Part shown: positions 10,001 to 19,700 of the stretch, in pieces
Layout: every line of letters begins with the position of its first letter
Position numbering within the stretch: position 1 is the first letter of the stretch
Source of the DNA: Diadophis punctatus similis
Lineage: Eukaryota > Chordata > Lepidosauria > Squamata > Dipsadidae
Direction of reading: 5' to 3'
Assembly (NCBI GenBank): GCA_023053685.1
Contig: JALIGW010000002.1
Span: 171,335,430 to 171,399,429, forward strand
DNA: 64,000 bases
Program-made: the position numbers and the translations under genes
Notes under the pieces: generated by a model
The model's database searches: none
Told to the model about the DNA's origin: nothing
Seen by the model: the letters and a program-made list of their open reading frames with translations, nothing else

Positions 10001-11895
10001 TTTGTTTTTGTTTTGCATGGTGATTCTAGTTTAATAAAGTATAACTAAGAGCTAGTTTTTATAAATTTAAATGAGAAATTTGTTTAGCAAAATTGATTCT
10101 TCTACTTTACTCTTTGCAGTTTATCAACTCGGTTTGGAACTGTGGCTGTTCCTAACATCCTCCTTTTTCAAGGTGCTAAGCCAATGGCAAGATTTAACCA
10201 TACAGATAGAACTCTGGAAACACTGAAAGCATTTATTTTTAATCAGACCGGTAAGATGAACTATGAATCGGGAGAATTCATAGCCTGATATAGCCCTGTC
10301 TAACTCTAGTAAATACTTATTATTTCCAGGAACATTATTGTTTTGTCTCATTAGGAAAGTACTGGGAAGCATTTTTATGGTGGATCAAGACCTAAGATTT
10401 TGAATGAATACAAAATAAGGGTGCAGTCCTAGTTAGACAAATAATATTCTACTTCTGGTGATTTTGGTTCTGCTGAGGATCTTGACAGCCTGTCATTTGC
10501 TTCTCAGTAGCCTTATTTGGATAATATAACCATACCTTGGCATCAAAGGTCAATGTTAATATTGGTTATGTACATATATTTCAGTTTCTCTGACAGCAGG
10601 AATTATTGTTTATGATTCTTTGCATTATTTTGGGATTGCATATTTGAGAACAGAGAGTGAATGCAAAAAAGGGGTTTTTTTGCTGTAGATATTTCTCTTC
10701 ATGTTAACAAGAAAAGAAACCAGGTGTTTTCTCACCTTTCCTTTATCCACAATAGAGAGTAAAGCAAGTTCTATCTCTACATGCTGTAGCAAATAATTGG
10801 GAAAGCTAAGATAGAAACAAACTTACCAAAAGAAGCAGTATTTTTGATCAGGAGTTGGCTGAAAGATGGGCGGCTGTATGAATGTTTTAAATAAATAAAA
10901 AAATTCACTGCCTCTTGAAGGAGAGAAAAAAAATCATGGCACTATTTCAGTGATGGCGAACCTATGGCACGGGTGCCACAGGTGGCACGCGGAGCCATAT
11001 CTGCCAGCACGCGAGCCGTTGCCCTAGCTCAGCTCCAGTGAGCATGTGTGTGCCCACCAGCTGATTTTTGGCTCACGTGGAGGCTCTGGGAGAGCGATTT
11101 CGGCCTCCGGAGGGCCTCTGGGGTGGCGGGGGGGGAGCGTTTTCACCCTCCCCAATCTCCAAGAAAGCCTCTGGAGCCTGGGGAGGGCAAAAAACGGGCC
11201 TGCTGGTCCCACTGGAAGTTGGGAAATGGGGGTGTGTGGGGGGTCACGCACGCATGCGCAGGGGGGTGGGGCAAGTGGGGGCTTTAAATTATGGGTGTGG
11301 GCACGCATGCGCGCACTATTTCGGCACCCGAGGAAAAAAAGGTTCACCATCACTGCACTATTCCCTTAACTGATATGTTTTTAGACTAGGATGTTTGCCT
11401 GTTTATTTTCTGTCACCTTCCCCTGGTGATATGAAGAGATCAAACATGCTGCAAGAGTTCTTAACAAATGAAATGGAAATAGAGCAGCCCACAAAGAATC
11501 AAATACGTAACATTAATAGTTTACTGGAAATGTATTTTTAACTTCAGTGAATAAATTTTAAAGAATAGTATACGTCTTAGTGGATGATAACTAGTATATT
11601 TTCAAACTAGAAAATTGAGCTTTATACATGCAAATAGCTAAGTATGATTTACGATGCTTCATCTTGTGTCAAAGTAATAATTGGATATTTCATTTCAGGT
11701 ATACAACCTAAATCTGATGTGATAGTGAGCATGGAAGATCATGTTGGTCCCCTGCCTAGCACACAGAGTAAAGGAATAGATTGGCTTCTCTTGTTTTCTT
11801 TATTGTTTCTTATCAGTTTCATCATGTATGCTACTATTCGGACAGAGAGCATCCGTTGGTTAATACCTGGTCATGATCACGAGCATCAGGAGTGA
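6971..11895 (+). CDS. TXNDC15: TXNDC15, thioredoxin domain-containing protein 15 (join of 5 exons)
   Basis: Coding exons are 6971-7040, 7594-8072, 9683-9846, 10120-10250 and 11699-11895: 1041 nt, 346 aa against 360 in human. All introns are GT-AG and in phase. It is a type I membrane protein: signal peptide (1-23), an acidic poorly conserved luminal region, three N-glycosylation sequons just before the fold (N167, N173, N180), a thioredoxin-like domain (about 184-281) with active site CRFS at 206-209, a transmembrane helix (about 310-328), and a short basic then His/Glu-rich cytoplasmic tail. The family is required for ciliogenesis; human loss causes Meckel-Gruber syndrome. The second active-site cysteine is Ser, as is normal for the family, so disulfide reductase activity is not expected. 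The start codon has A at -3 and is followed by a credible signal peptide. Confidence 0.97.
7594..8072 (+). CDS. TXNDC15: TXNDC15 coding exon 2
   Basis: Encodes residues 24-183: the variable acidic, Ser-rich region, then the conserved block [12 protein letters not shown] and [11 protein letters not shown] that leads into the thioredoxin fold. The acceptor is a tandem CAGCAG, so splicing three bases downstream would drop one alanine. The donor is CAA|GTAAGT, phase 0. Confidence 0.95.
8190..8375. mobile_element. Palindromic MITE-like repeat, two copies
   Basis: An inverted repeat at 8193-8293 (AACCTTGGCAGCTTTAAGAT against ATCTTAAAGTGGCCAAGGTT, with GTGGACTTCAGCTTCC and GAAGTGAAGTCCACAC inside) is followed at 8308-8372 by a second half-copy (AATTCTGGGAGTTGAAGTCC). 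It lies in TXNDC15 intron 2. The family is widespread in squamates by recollection; its superfamily is not settled here. Confidence 0.65.
8376..9488. other. TXNDC15 intron 2, no further feature
   Basis: AT-rich intron sequence. I see no exon or recognisable repeat. Confidence 0.5.
9497..9629. mobile_element. Short hAT-type MITE
   Basis: Starts CAGGCCTGTCAAACTGGTGG and ends AAGTTTGACACCCATG; the interior has GTCACGATACGTCATG. The perfect 8-bp duplication ATGTAGAG lies at 9489-9496 and 9630-9637. The same family occurs at 61824 and 62870. It ends 53 bp before TXNDC15 exon 3. Confidence 0.9.
9683..9846 (+). CDS. TXNDC15: TXNDC15 coding exon 3 (active site)
   Basis: Encodes [20 protein letters not shown] followed by PWCRFSA, the first half of the thioredoxin fold with Cys206. 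Ends in LALDASQHS; acceptor TTTTAG, donor AG|GTAAAT, phase 2. Confidence 0.97.
10120..10250 (+). CDS. TXNDC15: TXNDC15 coding exon 4
   Basis: Encodes [18 protein letters not shown], with the cis-proline context VAVPN of thioredoxins, then [17 protein letters not shown] and a further sequon (FNQT). Acceptor TTTGCAG, donor CCG|GTAAGA, phase 1. Confidence 0.97.
10373..10947. other. TXNDC15 intron 4, first part, no feature seen
   Basis: AT-rich intron sequence without recognisable repeats or exons. Confidence 0.5.
10948..11355. mobile_element. Non-autonomous hAT (CAGTGATGGCGAACC family)
   Basis: Left terminus CAGTGATGGCGAACCTATGG and right terminus GGTTCACCATCACTG are inverted. Flanks CACTATTT (10940-10947) and CACTATTC (11356-11363) are a 7/8 match to a hAT target duplication. 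The interior is GC-rich with ACGCATGCGCA near 11250. Other family members are at 14911, 36281 and 62332. Confidence 0.9.
11699..11895 (+). CDS. TXNDC15: TXNDC15 coding exon 5 and stop
   Basis: Encodes the juxtamembrane segment, transmembrane helix [19 protein letters not shown], the conserved [11 protein letters not shown] motif and the tail HDHEHQE before TGA. Acceptor TTTCAG at 11693-11698. Confidence 0.97.
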
Positions 11896-12132
11896 TATAT
11901 GATGAGTGATATATGATTTGAGTACTGTCTGCTTTCAGAATAAGTTGATAAACTTGTGAATTCCTCAATGTCTTGTAAACTCGAGTCCTGTTATGTTTAT
12001 TGCATATTAAAAATGGCACATCATTTAGAAGAAATTTCTTAACGTACAATGAACACACTAGTTGGATAATTAAATGATGATGGGACAGCTTTACCCTATA
12101 GAATACTCTGCAGAATCCATTTTTAATGGAAA

Positions 12133-12194
12133 AGTGTGTGTATGTGTGTGTGTGTGTGTGTGTATAGATAGATATATAGATATAGATAGATATA
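12133..12194. repeat. (TG)n/(GATA)n microsatellite
   Basis: Runs of TG followed by TAGATAGATATAGATA units, inside the probable TXNDC15 3' UTR. Confidence 0.9.
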
Positions 12195-12716
12195 ATTGCA
12201 GGTGTGTAAGATTGTAGAATGAAAATAATAGTTTTAAGTGTTAATTGGATTTAGAAACAATCTTTCCTTAGCTTTAATGAGGTACGCTTTTTGAAAATTG
12301 AATGCAATTTGATAAATGTATAAGTTACTGACACCTTCACATTTGTGCTTTGATCACAGTATTTGATTAAAGTGGTTAGAATTAAGAAAACATTTAATCT
12401 TAATTAATCCTAATCTTCATGTCATTTATACTGGAAACTGAGACATAGTTTAGTATTTCAAAAGGACATAAAACAATGTCACAGTAGGTTGGAAAGAGGA
12501 AATATAATTTCAGGCACAATATTGTGATATTTAAATTAAGTATGGGTGTAAATGTATGTATAATTTCATGGACACTGCCTTTTTAATGGCATTTTTTTGT
12601 TTTGATGTTTGTGTTTGTAAGAATTTGAATCAACAAAAATTAAAGGAATAACTTATCACATGGATAGTTATGGCATTGTGGCTACAATAATACAGCTGGA
12701 TCTTTAGAGCTGTTAT

Positions 12717-12722
12717 AATAAA
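12717..12722 (+). promoter_or_regulatory. TXNDC15: Candidate poly(A) signal of TXNDC15
   Basis: AATAAA about 820 bp past the TXNDC15 stop codon, the first canonical hexamer noted after the coding end. Confidence 0.4.
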
Positions 12723-13142
12723 CCCATTCATGGTAGAATATTTCAACTTTTAAAAGCTTCATTGGAAAGCCAGCATAAGAGACCAATATAAAATACCACA
12801 AATGCACACAAGACAAACAGAATCAAAAGTGAATCAAGATCTGGAAGAGATGATACAGGCATATCTTATTGTCCTCTTACATTTGACAACTGAAGTGCTG
12901 TTTACTCATAGCTGAATATTTTTGTACAAAGACTACAGAGCATGAGCTGACAGAATGGTGGACTGCTTGTAAAAGTGATTACTGTCTTGTGCTCCTGGAG
13001 AATACTGTTTCTTAATTCAGCAGCATTTAGTACAAACAGCAGACTCCTAGATAAATTATATTTCCCTTGCTTCAGACAATACTACTTCCCATCCATAAAT
13101 AGCTGCTGCGGCCTGGAGTGACAAATGGCTGGGTAAGGTGCC

Positions 13143-13300
13143 AACCCAGCTGCTGTGGCCTAGAGGTAGAGCTCTTGCCTCACAATCAGGAGGTTGTGAG
13201 TTCGATCCTAGGTAGAGGCAGATGTAAGGGTCTCCTGCTTGGGCAGGGGGTTGGACTAGATGACCTGCAAGGTCCCTTCCAACTCTGTTAATCTGTTAGA
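13143..13300 (+). mobile_element. tRNA-headed SINE with CR1-type tail
   Basis: The head has an A box (TGGCCTAGAGG) and B box (GAGTTCGATCC) spaced as in a tRNA. The tail reads GGGTCTCCTGCTTGGGCAGG and ACCTGCAAGGTCCCTTCC, identical in kind to CR1 3' ends. Mobilisation by a CR1 LINE is inferred. It is not a functional tRNA: there is no anticodon-stem context or matching acceptor stem. Confidence 0.85.
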
Positions 13301-13578
13301 ACTTTGATCTCTCACCCGAATTAGTGTAAGGACCCAAAGAGATGCAGGCGCTTTTCAATCGCTACCAACTCTGAGAATACCCAAGGGCCGCAGTCCTTGA
13401 TCTGATGAACCCAAGCCGATCATTTCGAGTATCCGGGAAAGGCTCAAGCCAAGCGCTTTCCGTCGCGGAGAACCAGGGAACCCCACACTTTCGGAGTCCA
13501 GCCTGGGAGGATCGACGTGCGCCTCCCAGCCAAGGGCTGCGCAGGTCCGGGAGCACTGGCGCGGGATCGTGACGAGAA

Positions 13579-13592
13579 GCTCCCCCTGGCGG
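13579..13592 (-). promoter_or_regulatory. CTCF-like motif
   Basis: GCTCCCCCTGGCGG on the plus strand matches the reverse CTCF core GCGCCCCCTGGTGG at 12 of 14 positions. It lies about 70 bp upstream of the PCBD2 uORF, in the interval between TXNDC15 and PCBD2. Binding is not shown. Confidence 0.45.
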
Positions 13593-13647
13593 CCGCCAAA
13601 CACTTTGGGGCGGCCGCGGCGCAGGCGCTGCCTGAGAGGGGGCGGAG

Positions 13648-13659
13648 ATGCCCGCCTGA
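13648..13659 (+). promoter_or_regulatory. PCBD2: Three-codon uORF before PCBD2
   Basis: ATGCCCGCCTGA encodes Met-Pro-Ala then stop, and ends 3 nt before the PCBD2 start codon in the same frame. Both ATGs have G at -3. If included in the transcript, it would lower initiation at the main start. Confidence 0.5.
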
Positions 13660-13662
13660 GCC

Positions 13663-13776
13663 ATGCTGAGCCCCCGTGGGTCAGGCTTGGGGAGGCTGCT
13701 GCAGGTGCTGCGAGGGGGCCTGGTGGCTGTGGGAGGCCGGGGCTGCGGTGGCGGCCGGAGCAACTTCTCAGCTATG
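13663..13776 (+). CDS. PCBD2: PCBD2 coding exon 1
   Basis: Encodes 38 residues starting [19 protein letters not shown], with no acidic residue and several Arg, compatible with a mitochondrial presequence. It ends with Met at ATG|GTGAGC, matching the AAM-SS junction of the mammalian protein. The start is the first ATG after the uORF. Confidence 0.85.
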
Positions 13777-16700
13777 GTGAGCGGCTGAGCAGCAAAGGAG
13801 AAAAATCTTTCTCGGAACGATTTGACAGAGGGGGGGCGGCGGCGGCGGGAGGAGTGGATCGGGATCGTCCGCGTAAAAAAAATGTGGCCCAGTGATCTTT
13901 ACTCACATTGGTTTGCCGTTTTTGAAGCTCTTAACTGCGGTTTTAAGCTTTTACGGTTCAGGGAAGGCTGACCTGGAAATCCATATTTGGACCTCTGGGC
14001 TCTTTTTTTTTGCAAGGGAGAGAGGCTCAAAGGGAACGTTAAATGTTCCTCGCACGTGTAATTCGAAGATCAAGTTTGCAATTGGCGCTTTCCCTTTTTC
14101 GTCCTGACTTGACGATCTTCCTTACAGGAAGTCCTTTTGCATTAAACCTGGATCTGGCTAGGACTGCTTCAGATTCGGGGCAAGAGGATCCTACATCTAA
14201 ATACAGGAAGTAGGTAGCTCAGTTGCCCTTAAGAATTATCCTACCAGCTTAATTCTTAGATCGGCTTTCAGGTTCTGTTCCTATACCTCCGGGTCAAACG
14301 TTTCAGAGTCGTCGGGGAGCGAGCAGTGTACAAATTTAATACATAATACTAATAATTTAGGTTTGTTCACCAGTTATCTATTTAAAAAGGCAGGACAAAA
14401 ATACCATCTTCACAAAGTCTTTTTGTGCTGTGGCATGGCTCCCAATATTTCTCTGCTCGGAAAATGGTTATTTGATCTTGCAACAGCTTTCATAGGGATA
14501 ATCATTGTTTGTTGCAGCAAAAGATATTGGAACATCTTAAATGAACACATTTATTATGAATGTTTTTGTGGAAAATAGTCCAGAGAAAATTATGATTAAA
14601 AAAACCCCTTTTAAATGCCAGATTGATTCTTTTTTCCTTACGTATTTTGTACATTGGTTAATGAAGGCTTGTACTAAACAGCAGATTAGTGCTGCAGGTA
14701 CTATTACCTGTATCTGTGGCTTCCTACAATCAAGTGACTACCAGTTGCTTTACTTATTATAGCACGTTATGCATAGTAACAGCAGATTAGGCAAATATAA
14801 ATTTGTTCTACTTTGGGAAACTAATGAGAATTTTTTTACATAGTGATCCAGTGCTTGTTTATACAAAATGAAATCCCACTCGGAGCTAATTCTCAAGTAA
14901 GCATCTATGGCAGTGATGGCGAACCTTTTTTTTCCTCAGGTGCCGAAAGTGCGTGCGCGCGTGCTATCGCACATGCGCGAGTGCCCATACCCATAATTCA
15001 ATGCCTGGGGAGGGCAAAAACTGCCTCCTCCGCACCCCCGGAGACCCTCTGGAGGCCGGAAATGGCCCGTTTCTCAACTTCTGGTGGGCCCGGTAGGCCC
15101 ATTTTTCACCCTCCCCAGGCTCCAGAGGCTTCCCTGGAGCCTGGGGAGGGCAAAAACGCCCTCCCCCGTCCCCCCGGAGGCCCCCTGGAAGCCGAAAACG
15201 CCCTCCCAGAGCCTCCATGCGAGCCAAAAATCAGCTGGCCGGGCGCGCACATGCACGCTGGAGTTGAGCTAGGCAATGGCTCGCGTGCCGGCAGATATGG
15301 CTCCGCGTGCCACCTGTGGCACGTGTGCCATAGGTTCGCCATGACTGATCTATGGTAATGCACACAATTTGCAATCTAGTATGTGCTTAAAAAATGGAAT
15401 ATATTGCCGAATAAAATTATTTAAAAGTAACCTTTATATGTCTACATTGTTATGTATCACATCTTTAAGAGTCTGTCTGTTAGACTGGGGTTCCCAACCC
15501 CTGGTCTGTGGATCGGCACTGGGCCATAGCATGCCAGAAACCGGGCCGCGCAAACAAGCAGAGCCCCATCTGTGGGATGCAGGCAGCACACAAGACCATG
15601 CCCCCTCTGGTCTGTGGAAAATCCTCTCTCCACGAAACTGCTCCCTGGTGCCCAAAAGGTTGGGGGTTTCTGTGATAGATGGATGCAGCCTTCTCACATG
15701 TAGCCATATAATTTGCTTATTCATCTAAATTATTATATGGTTAATGTAATCAAGGTGAATTTTTTTTGTTCATTCAGTATATTGTTCCTTGTCTGTTTTA
15801 CACACCCACACCTTACGTAATTGTCTCATCAGACATCCTGAGAGGAAGATTGTGCATCAAGTATTGTGATGAACTTTAACTGGAATGCTCACAGCTCATT
15901 TTCCAAACAGCTGAATAGAAATGGTGAAGTTGCGATATCACATGTTGTGTATTAATGGCCCAGTGGTTACTTTAGTAACATTGAATTCAGGAACAGATTG
16001 CAAGCCTATGTGTACTCAGCTGGCAAACAAACAGTGCATTAGTGTTAAAATTTAAGAATGAAGTCCAGGCATGCATTGAACAGCAGACATTGAAGTAATG
16101 ACAATGTAGGAAGCTATTAATAATAGTACATAATAGCTAACATACAAAACCAAGAATCTCTAATACATTTTCTTAGATATATTCTCAGAATGTGAGTCTA
16201 AGGCTTGCAATTGGTGGTTCTGAACTCTAATAAGACTCATGGGTTATTTGATCTGTTAATCTGAGTTACATATTTCAAACTCTCAAAAACTTGATTTTGC
16301 TCTATATCATATATCAGATCATTCTTAAAAAGGAAATACTGCTTTCTTTTTTTTATTCAAAAAGTTTTATTAGTACAAAATTACATAAGTAGTAGCAAAA
16401 TATTAAATATAAAGTACAAACATTTTTGTTTTTTTCTCCCCCCCCCCCGAACCCACCCCCTTCCCTCCCCACCTCCCCCCCGGACTTCCCAGATATAATA
16501 CAGGGCATAATAATAAATTTAAATTGTTAATAAAAAGAGAAAAAAAAAGAAAAAAAAGAACACTATTTTTAAAAAACTTCAACTCCAGATTATACACTAC
16601 TAATATATCGCATTTGTATACAATAGTAAAGATACAAAAAAGAAAAAAAAAGAAAGAAAGAGAAAACTCTTTAACAATACAAACAAACAAACCTCCTACC

Positions 16701-19700
16701 TCCTCCCTTCAATCCTCTATCTTATACAAAGTAAATGTTACATAAATAATAACTAAATATAAAATACACAAATCTTAAACTGATATTATTGACATTAAAA
16801 ATAACCTCTAAGATAAAACTTAACTAAATGTTACATAAGTGATCATCAAATATTAAATTTCATCATGATATTAATAACATAATATTATTCTAAATTAACT
16901 AATTAATTACTAACTTCAATAAACAAAAAAAGAAAGGGAAAAAAGAATAAACAAATCTTCAACAAACTATATATATATATCTAATATTATTAACATTAAA
17001 AATAACCTCAAAGTTATATAAAACTTAACTAAATATTGCATAGGTAATCATTAGATAGGGGAAAGAAAAAATGCAATCATATTAGTCTCTATCCGTCCAA
17101 TATATTTCAACATCACATCGTTTTGTATCTTGATAGTTCATCTTTTAATAGTTCAATAAATTCGAATTTGTCGACTCGTCTCCCGTCTGATCCCAGACCT
17201 CCATCTCCTTTTCCCCAGCTATCTGGTTCAGGCACTCCGTTTGGGTTTTTGAATCTATTTCCTTTTGATCCATCAAAGGTGGCTTCCCCTCCTCCTCCTC
17301 TTTTATTTTCATACATCCTTCCTCTGGAATCTTGGATATGTCAGCCTTTAGAACATTGACATAAAATTCAGTAGCTTTTTTTATCGTGTTGAGCCGATAT
17401 CTTTTTCCAGAAAATTTCACTGCTACTCCAACTGGCGCTTCCCATTTATATTGTAAATTTAATCTCTTAAATTCATCAATCAAAAAAGTATAGCTTTTTC
17501 TGGCTTTAAGCATTTTAGAGGGGATTTCTTTCCAAATCTTTAGTTCCTGACCATTCACCATAAGATTATTGTTAAACGTTGCTTGTATAATTCTATTCCG
17601 TAAAGCTCTTGTGGTAAAATATATGACAATGTCCCTTGGTAAATGCTTTTGTTTAGCGTACCACGAATTGATTCTGTATATTTTGTCGATTTGTGTAGCC
17701 AATTCCACGTTAGAAATTCCAGACACCTGATCCAATACGTCAACCATCCTGCCTTTTAAATTTTCATATAATCCTTCTTTCAAACCTCTGATCCTTATAG
17801 CAACTTCCATGGATCTGAACTGTGTCATCAAGACCTCTTTTTCAAAATTTGCAATATCATTTTGGATTTTATCTATGTAATTCACCGAGGTTGCCAAAGC
17901 TTGTTTATTTGTTTCAATACGTTCTGCCAAAACTTCAATATTTGTTGCTAAGCCTTTGCAAACCTCCAACACATCAAATCTGAGTTGTTGATTCATATTC
18001 TTCAAAGCAGCCTGCATTTTTTTGTCTATCTCACTTATTTTCTGATTAAATTCCAAAGTAAGTTCATGTTTCATAATCTTTAAATTATTTAATAAATTTT
18101 CAGGTGTCAAAAGCTGTGGAGGTGTTAGCTCAGTGTTAAGTTGCATTTTAGAAATATATCCAGATGAATAGTCATTTCTTTTAGTCAAAACAATCTTTCC
18201 AGACTTTGAAGCCATTGGTGTTTCAAAAGAGTACAAAAAAGAAAGAAAGCCAGATGCCTGATTAAAGTTCTTTCCAGTTTAAAAACCAGGTAGTCTTTTA
18301 TTATTGGAAATATTTCTATTATAACTTTAATCCAGAGTTAGGAGACAGAGAGAGAAAAAACATTTTTCCAAGTTAAAAGTTTCCATAAGAGAGAGAGAAA
18401 AAAAAAAGCCTCTGGGAAAACGAAAGTCACTTTCACTTCTCAATCGCCATATTGTTACTCTGTTTCCTTTGTTCCCTTGCCGAAGTGAAAGCTTGCCCAG
18501 GAGTTGAAAAAAAAAAAGGAAAAAAGAGGTTTTAGTACTTGCCCATCTCACGCCTGTTTCTCTCTGTCTGCTTCTGTAGTTTAAATGTAGTTATAAATCC
18601 CATTCTTGAAGCAGCGGCTGGTCGCGACATCTAGCTCCGCAAAGGTGGAGGTTTCCTGATCTTCGGAGCTGGAGACAGGCTGCATGGGGAGCTCTCCCTT
18701 CGCGCCCTACCAGATGGCTCCTAGGGCGCTGGGGGGGCTCTACTCCACCTGTCAAGCTCTCATCTCTCCCCTTTGCCCGGGGAAGAGATTTCAAAGCCGC
18801 CAGACAGCTGTTCTGGCGGCTTTTAACGAAGATAGGAAAGGCGCCCGACAGGGGACGTCCGCGATGGCGCGCTCCAAACCGGAAGTCTGCTTTCTTATTT
18901 CACATTTTGCAAAATATATTTTATTAATGACTTCTAAAAATATATAGGAGAAAACTTTCAAATAAGCATAGACCCAAAATAGTTTGACATGGTTTTCCAG
19001 GAAAGAACTGCTAAAGAGGAAGTGGGAATTGTACAACATAAAAAAGAAATGGTGAGTGGACATTGAAATGTCAACAATTAACAAAAAAGCCATATATGAC
19101 CCATGATCTGTGATTGCATCCTACCACATAACTGGTTAAAGATGGTAAGTAAATAAAAGTAGACATTTGAAGTCATCCAAGAAAAATAAAACAGCTCCAT
19201 GGGCCAATCGATTCTATCTCCATTATCAGTTACTCATGTAGAATTAGTAGTTAATATTAAATGGCATACAGACGACATGTCTGCAAAAATTAAAAAGAGA
19301 TAATGGCCATATCTTCCTTTCCAAATTATCTCTACATTCTAAACAATTTATTATCATTATTTTGTCTGGTTTTTAGCCTTTATTGAAAGTGATAATGTGT
19401 GATATTATTTATATGCAGGAAAAACACATGGACCACAGATAGTCCTCTACTTATTGGTTGTTCAGCGAACATTTGGAATTATGGCAGACTCCCGCCCCCT
19501 TCAAAAGTTGCTTAGAATCTGGTCCTGAAGTTACAGCTGTTGCAGAGTCCCCTTATGACCGACCGTTTACCTCCCTTTCTCCACTGGGCTCCACTTCATC
19601 CTTCACACTTTTCTAACAGTGTTGGAGTTAGAGTTAGGGAAAGGGGACAAGCTGCAGAACAACTTGTTTTTCTTCCCTAATGAAGCCTTACAGGCATTCC

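Larger units (their letters stand above)
11896..12722 (+). other. TXNDC15: Probable TXNDC15 3' UTR
   Basis: AT-rich sequence after the stop codon. The best poly(A) signal is AATAAA at 12717-12722. A (TG)n run followed by GATA-like repeats sits at 12133-12194. The true 3' end is not provable from sequence alone. Confidence 0.5.
13480..13900 (+). promoter_or_regulatory. PCBD2: GC-rich promoter region of PCBD2
   Basis: Dense CpG from about 13480 to 13880 with no TATA box spans the presumed transcription start and coding exon 1. This is typical of a housekeeping CpG-island promoter. The distance from the end of TXNDC15 is under 1 kb. Confidence 0.7.

Noticed and set aside
13143..13215. tRNA gene
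   Set aside because: A and B boxes are present but the sequence continues directly into a CR1-type SINE tail and lacks a paired acceptor stem.
13355..13763. Minus-strand frames of 82 and 133 aa over the PCBD2 promoter
   Set aside because: GC-rich promoter and exon 1 read on the opposite strand; no splice context or family similarity.
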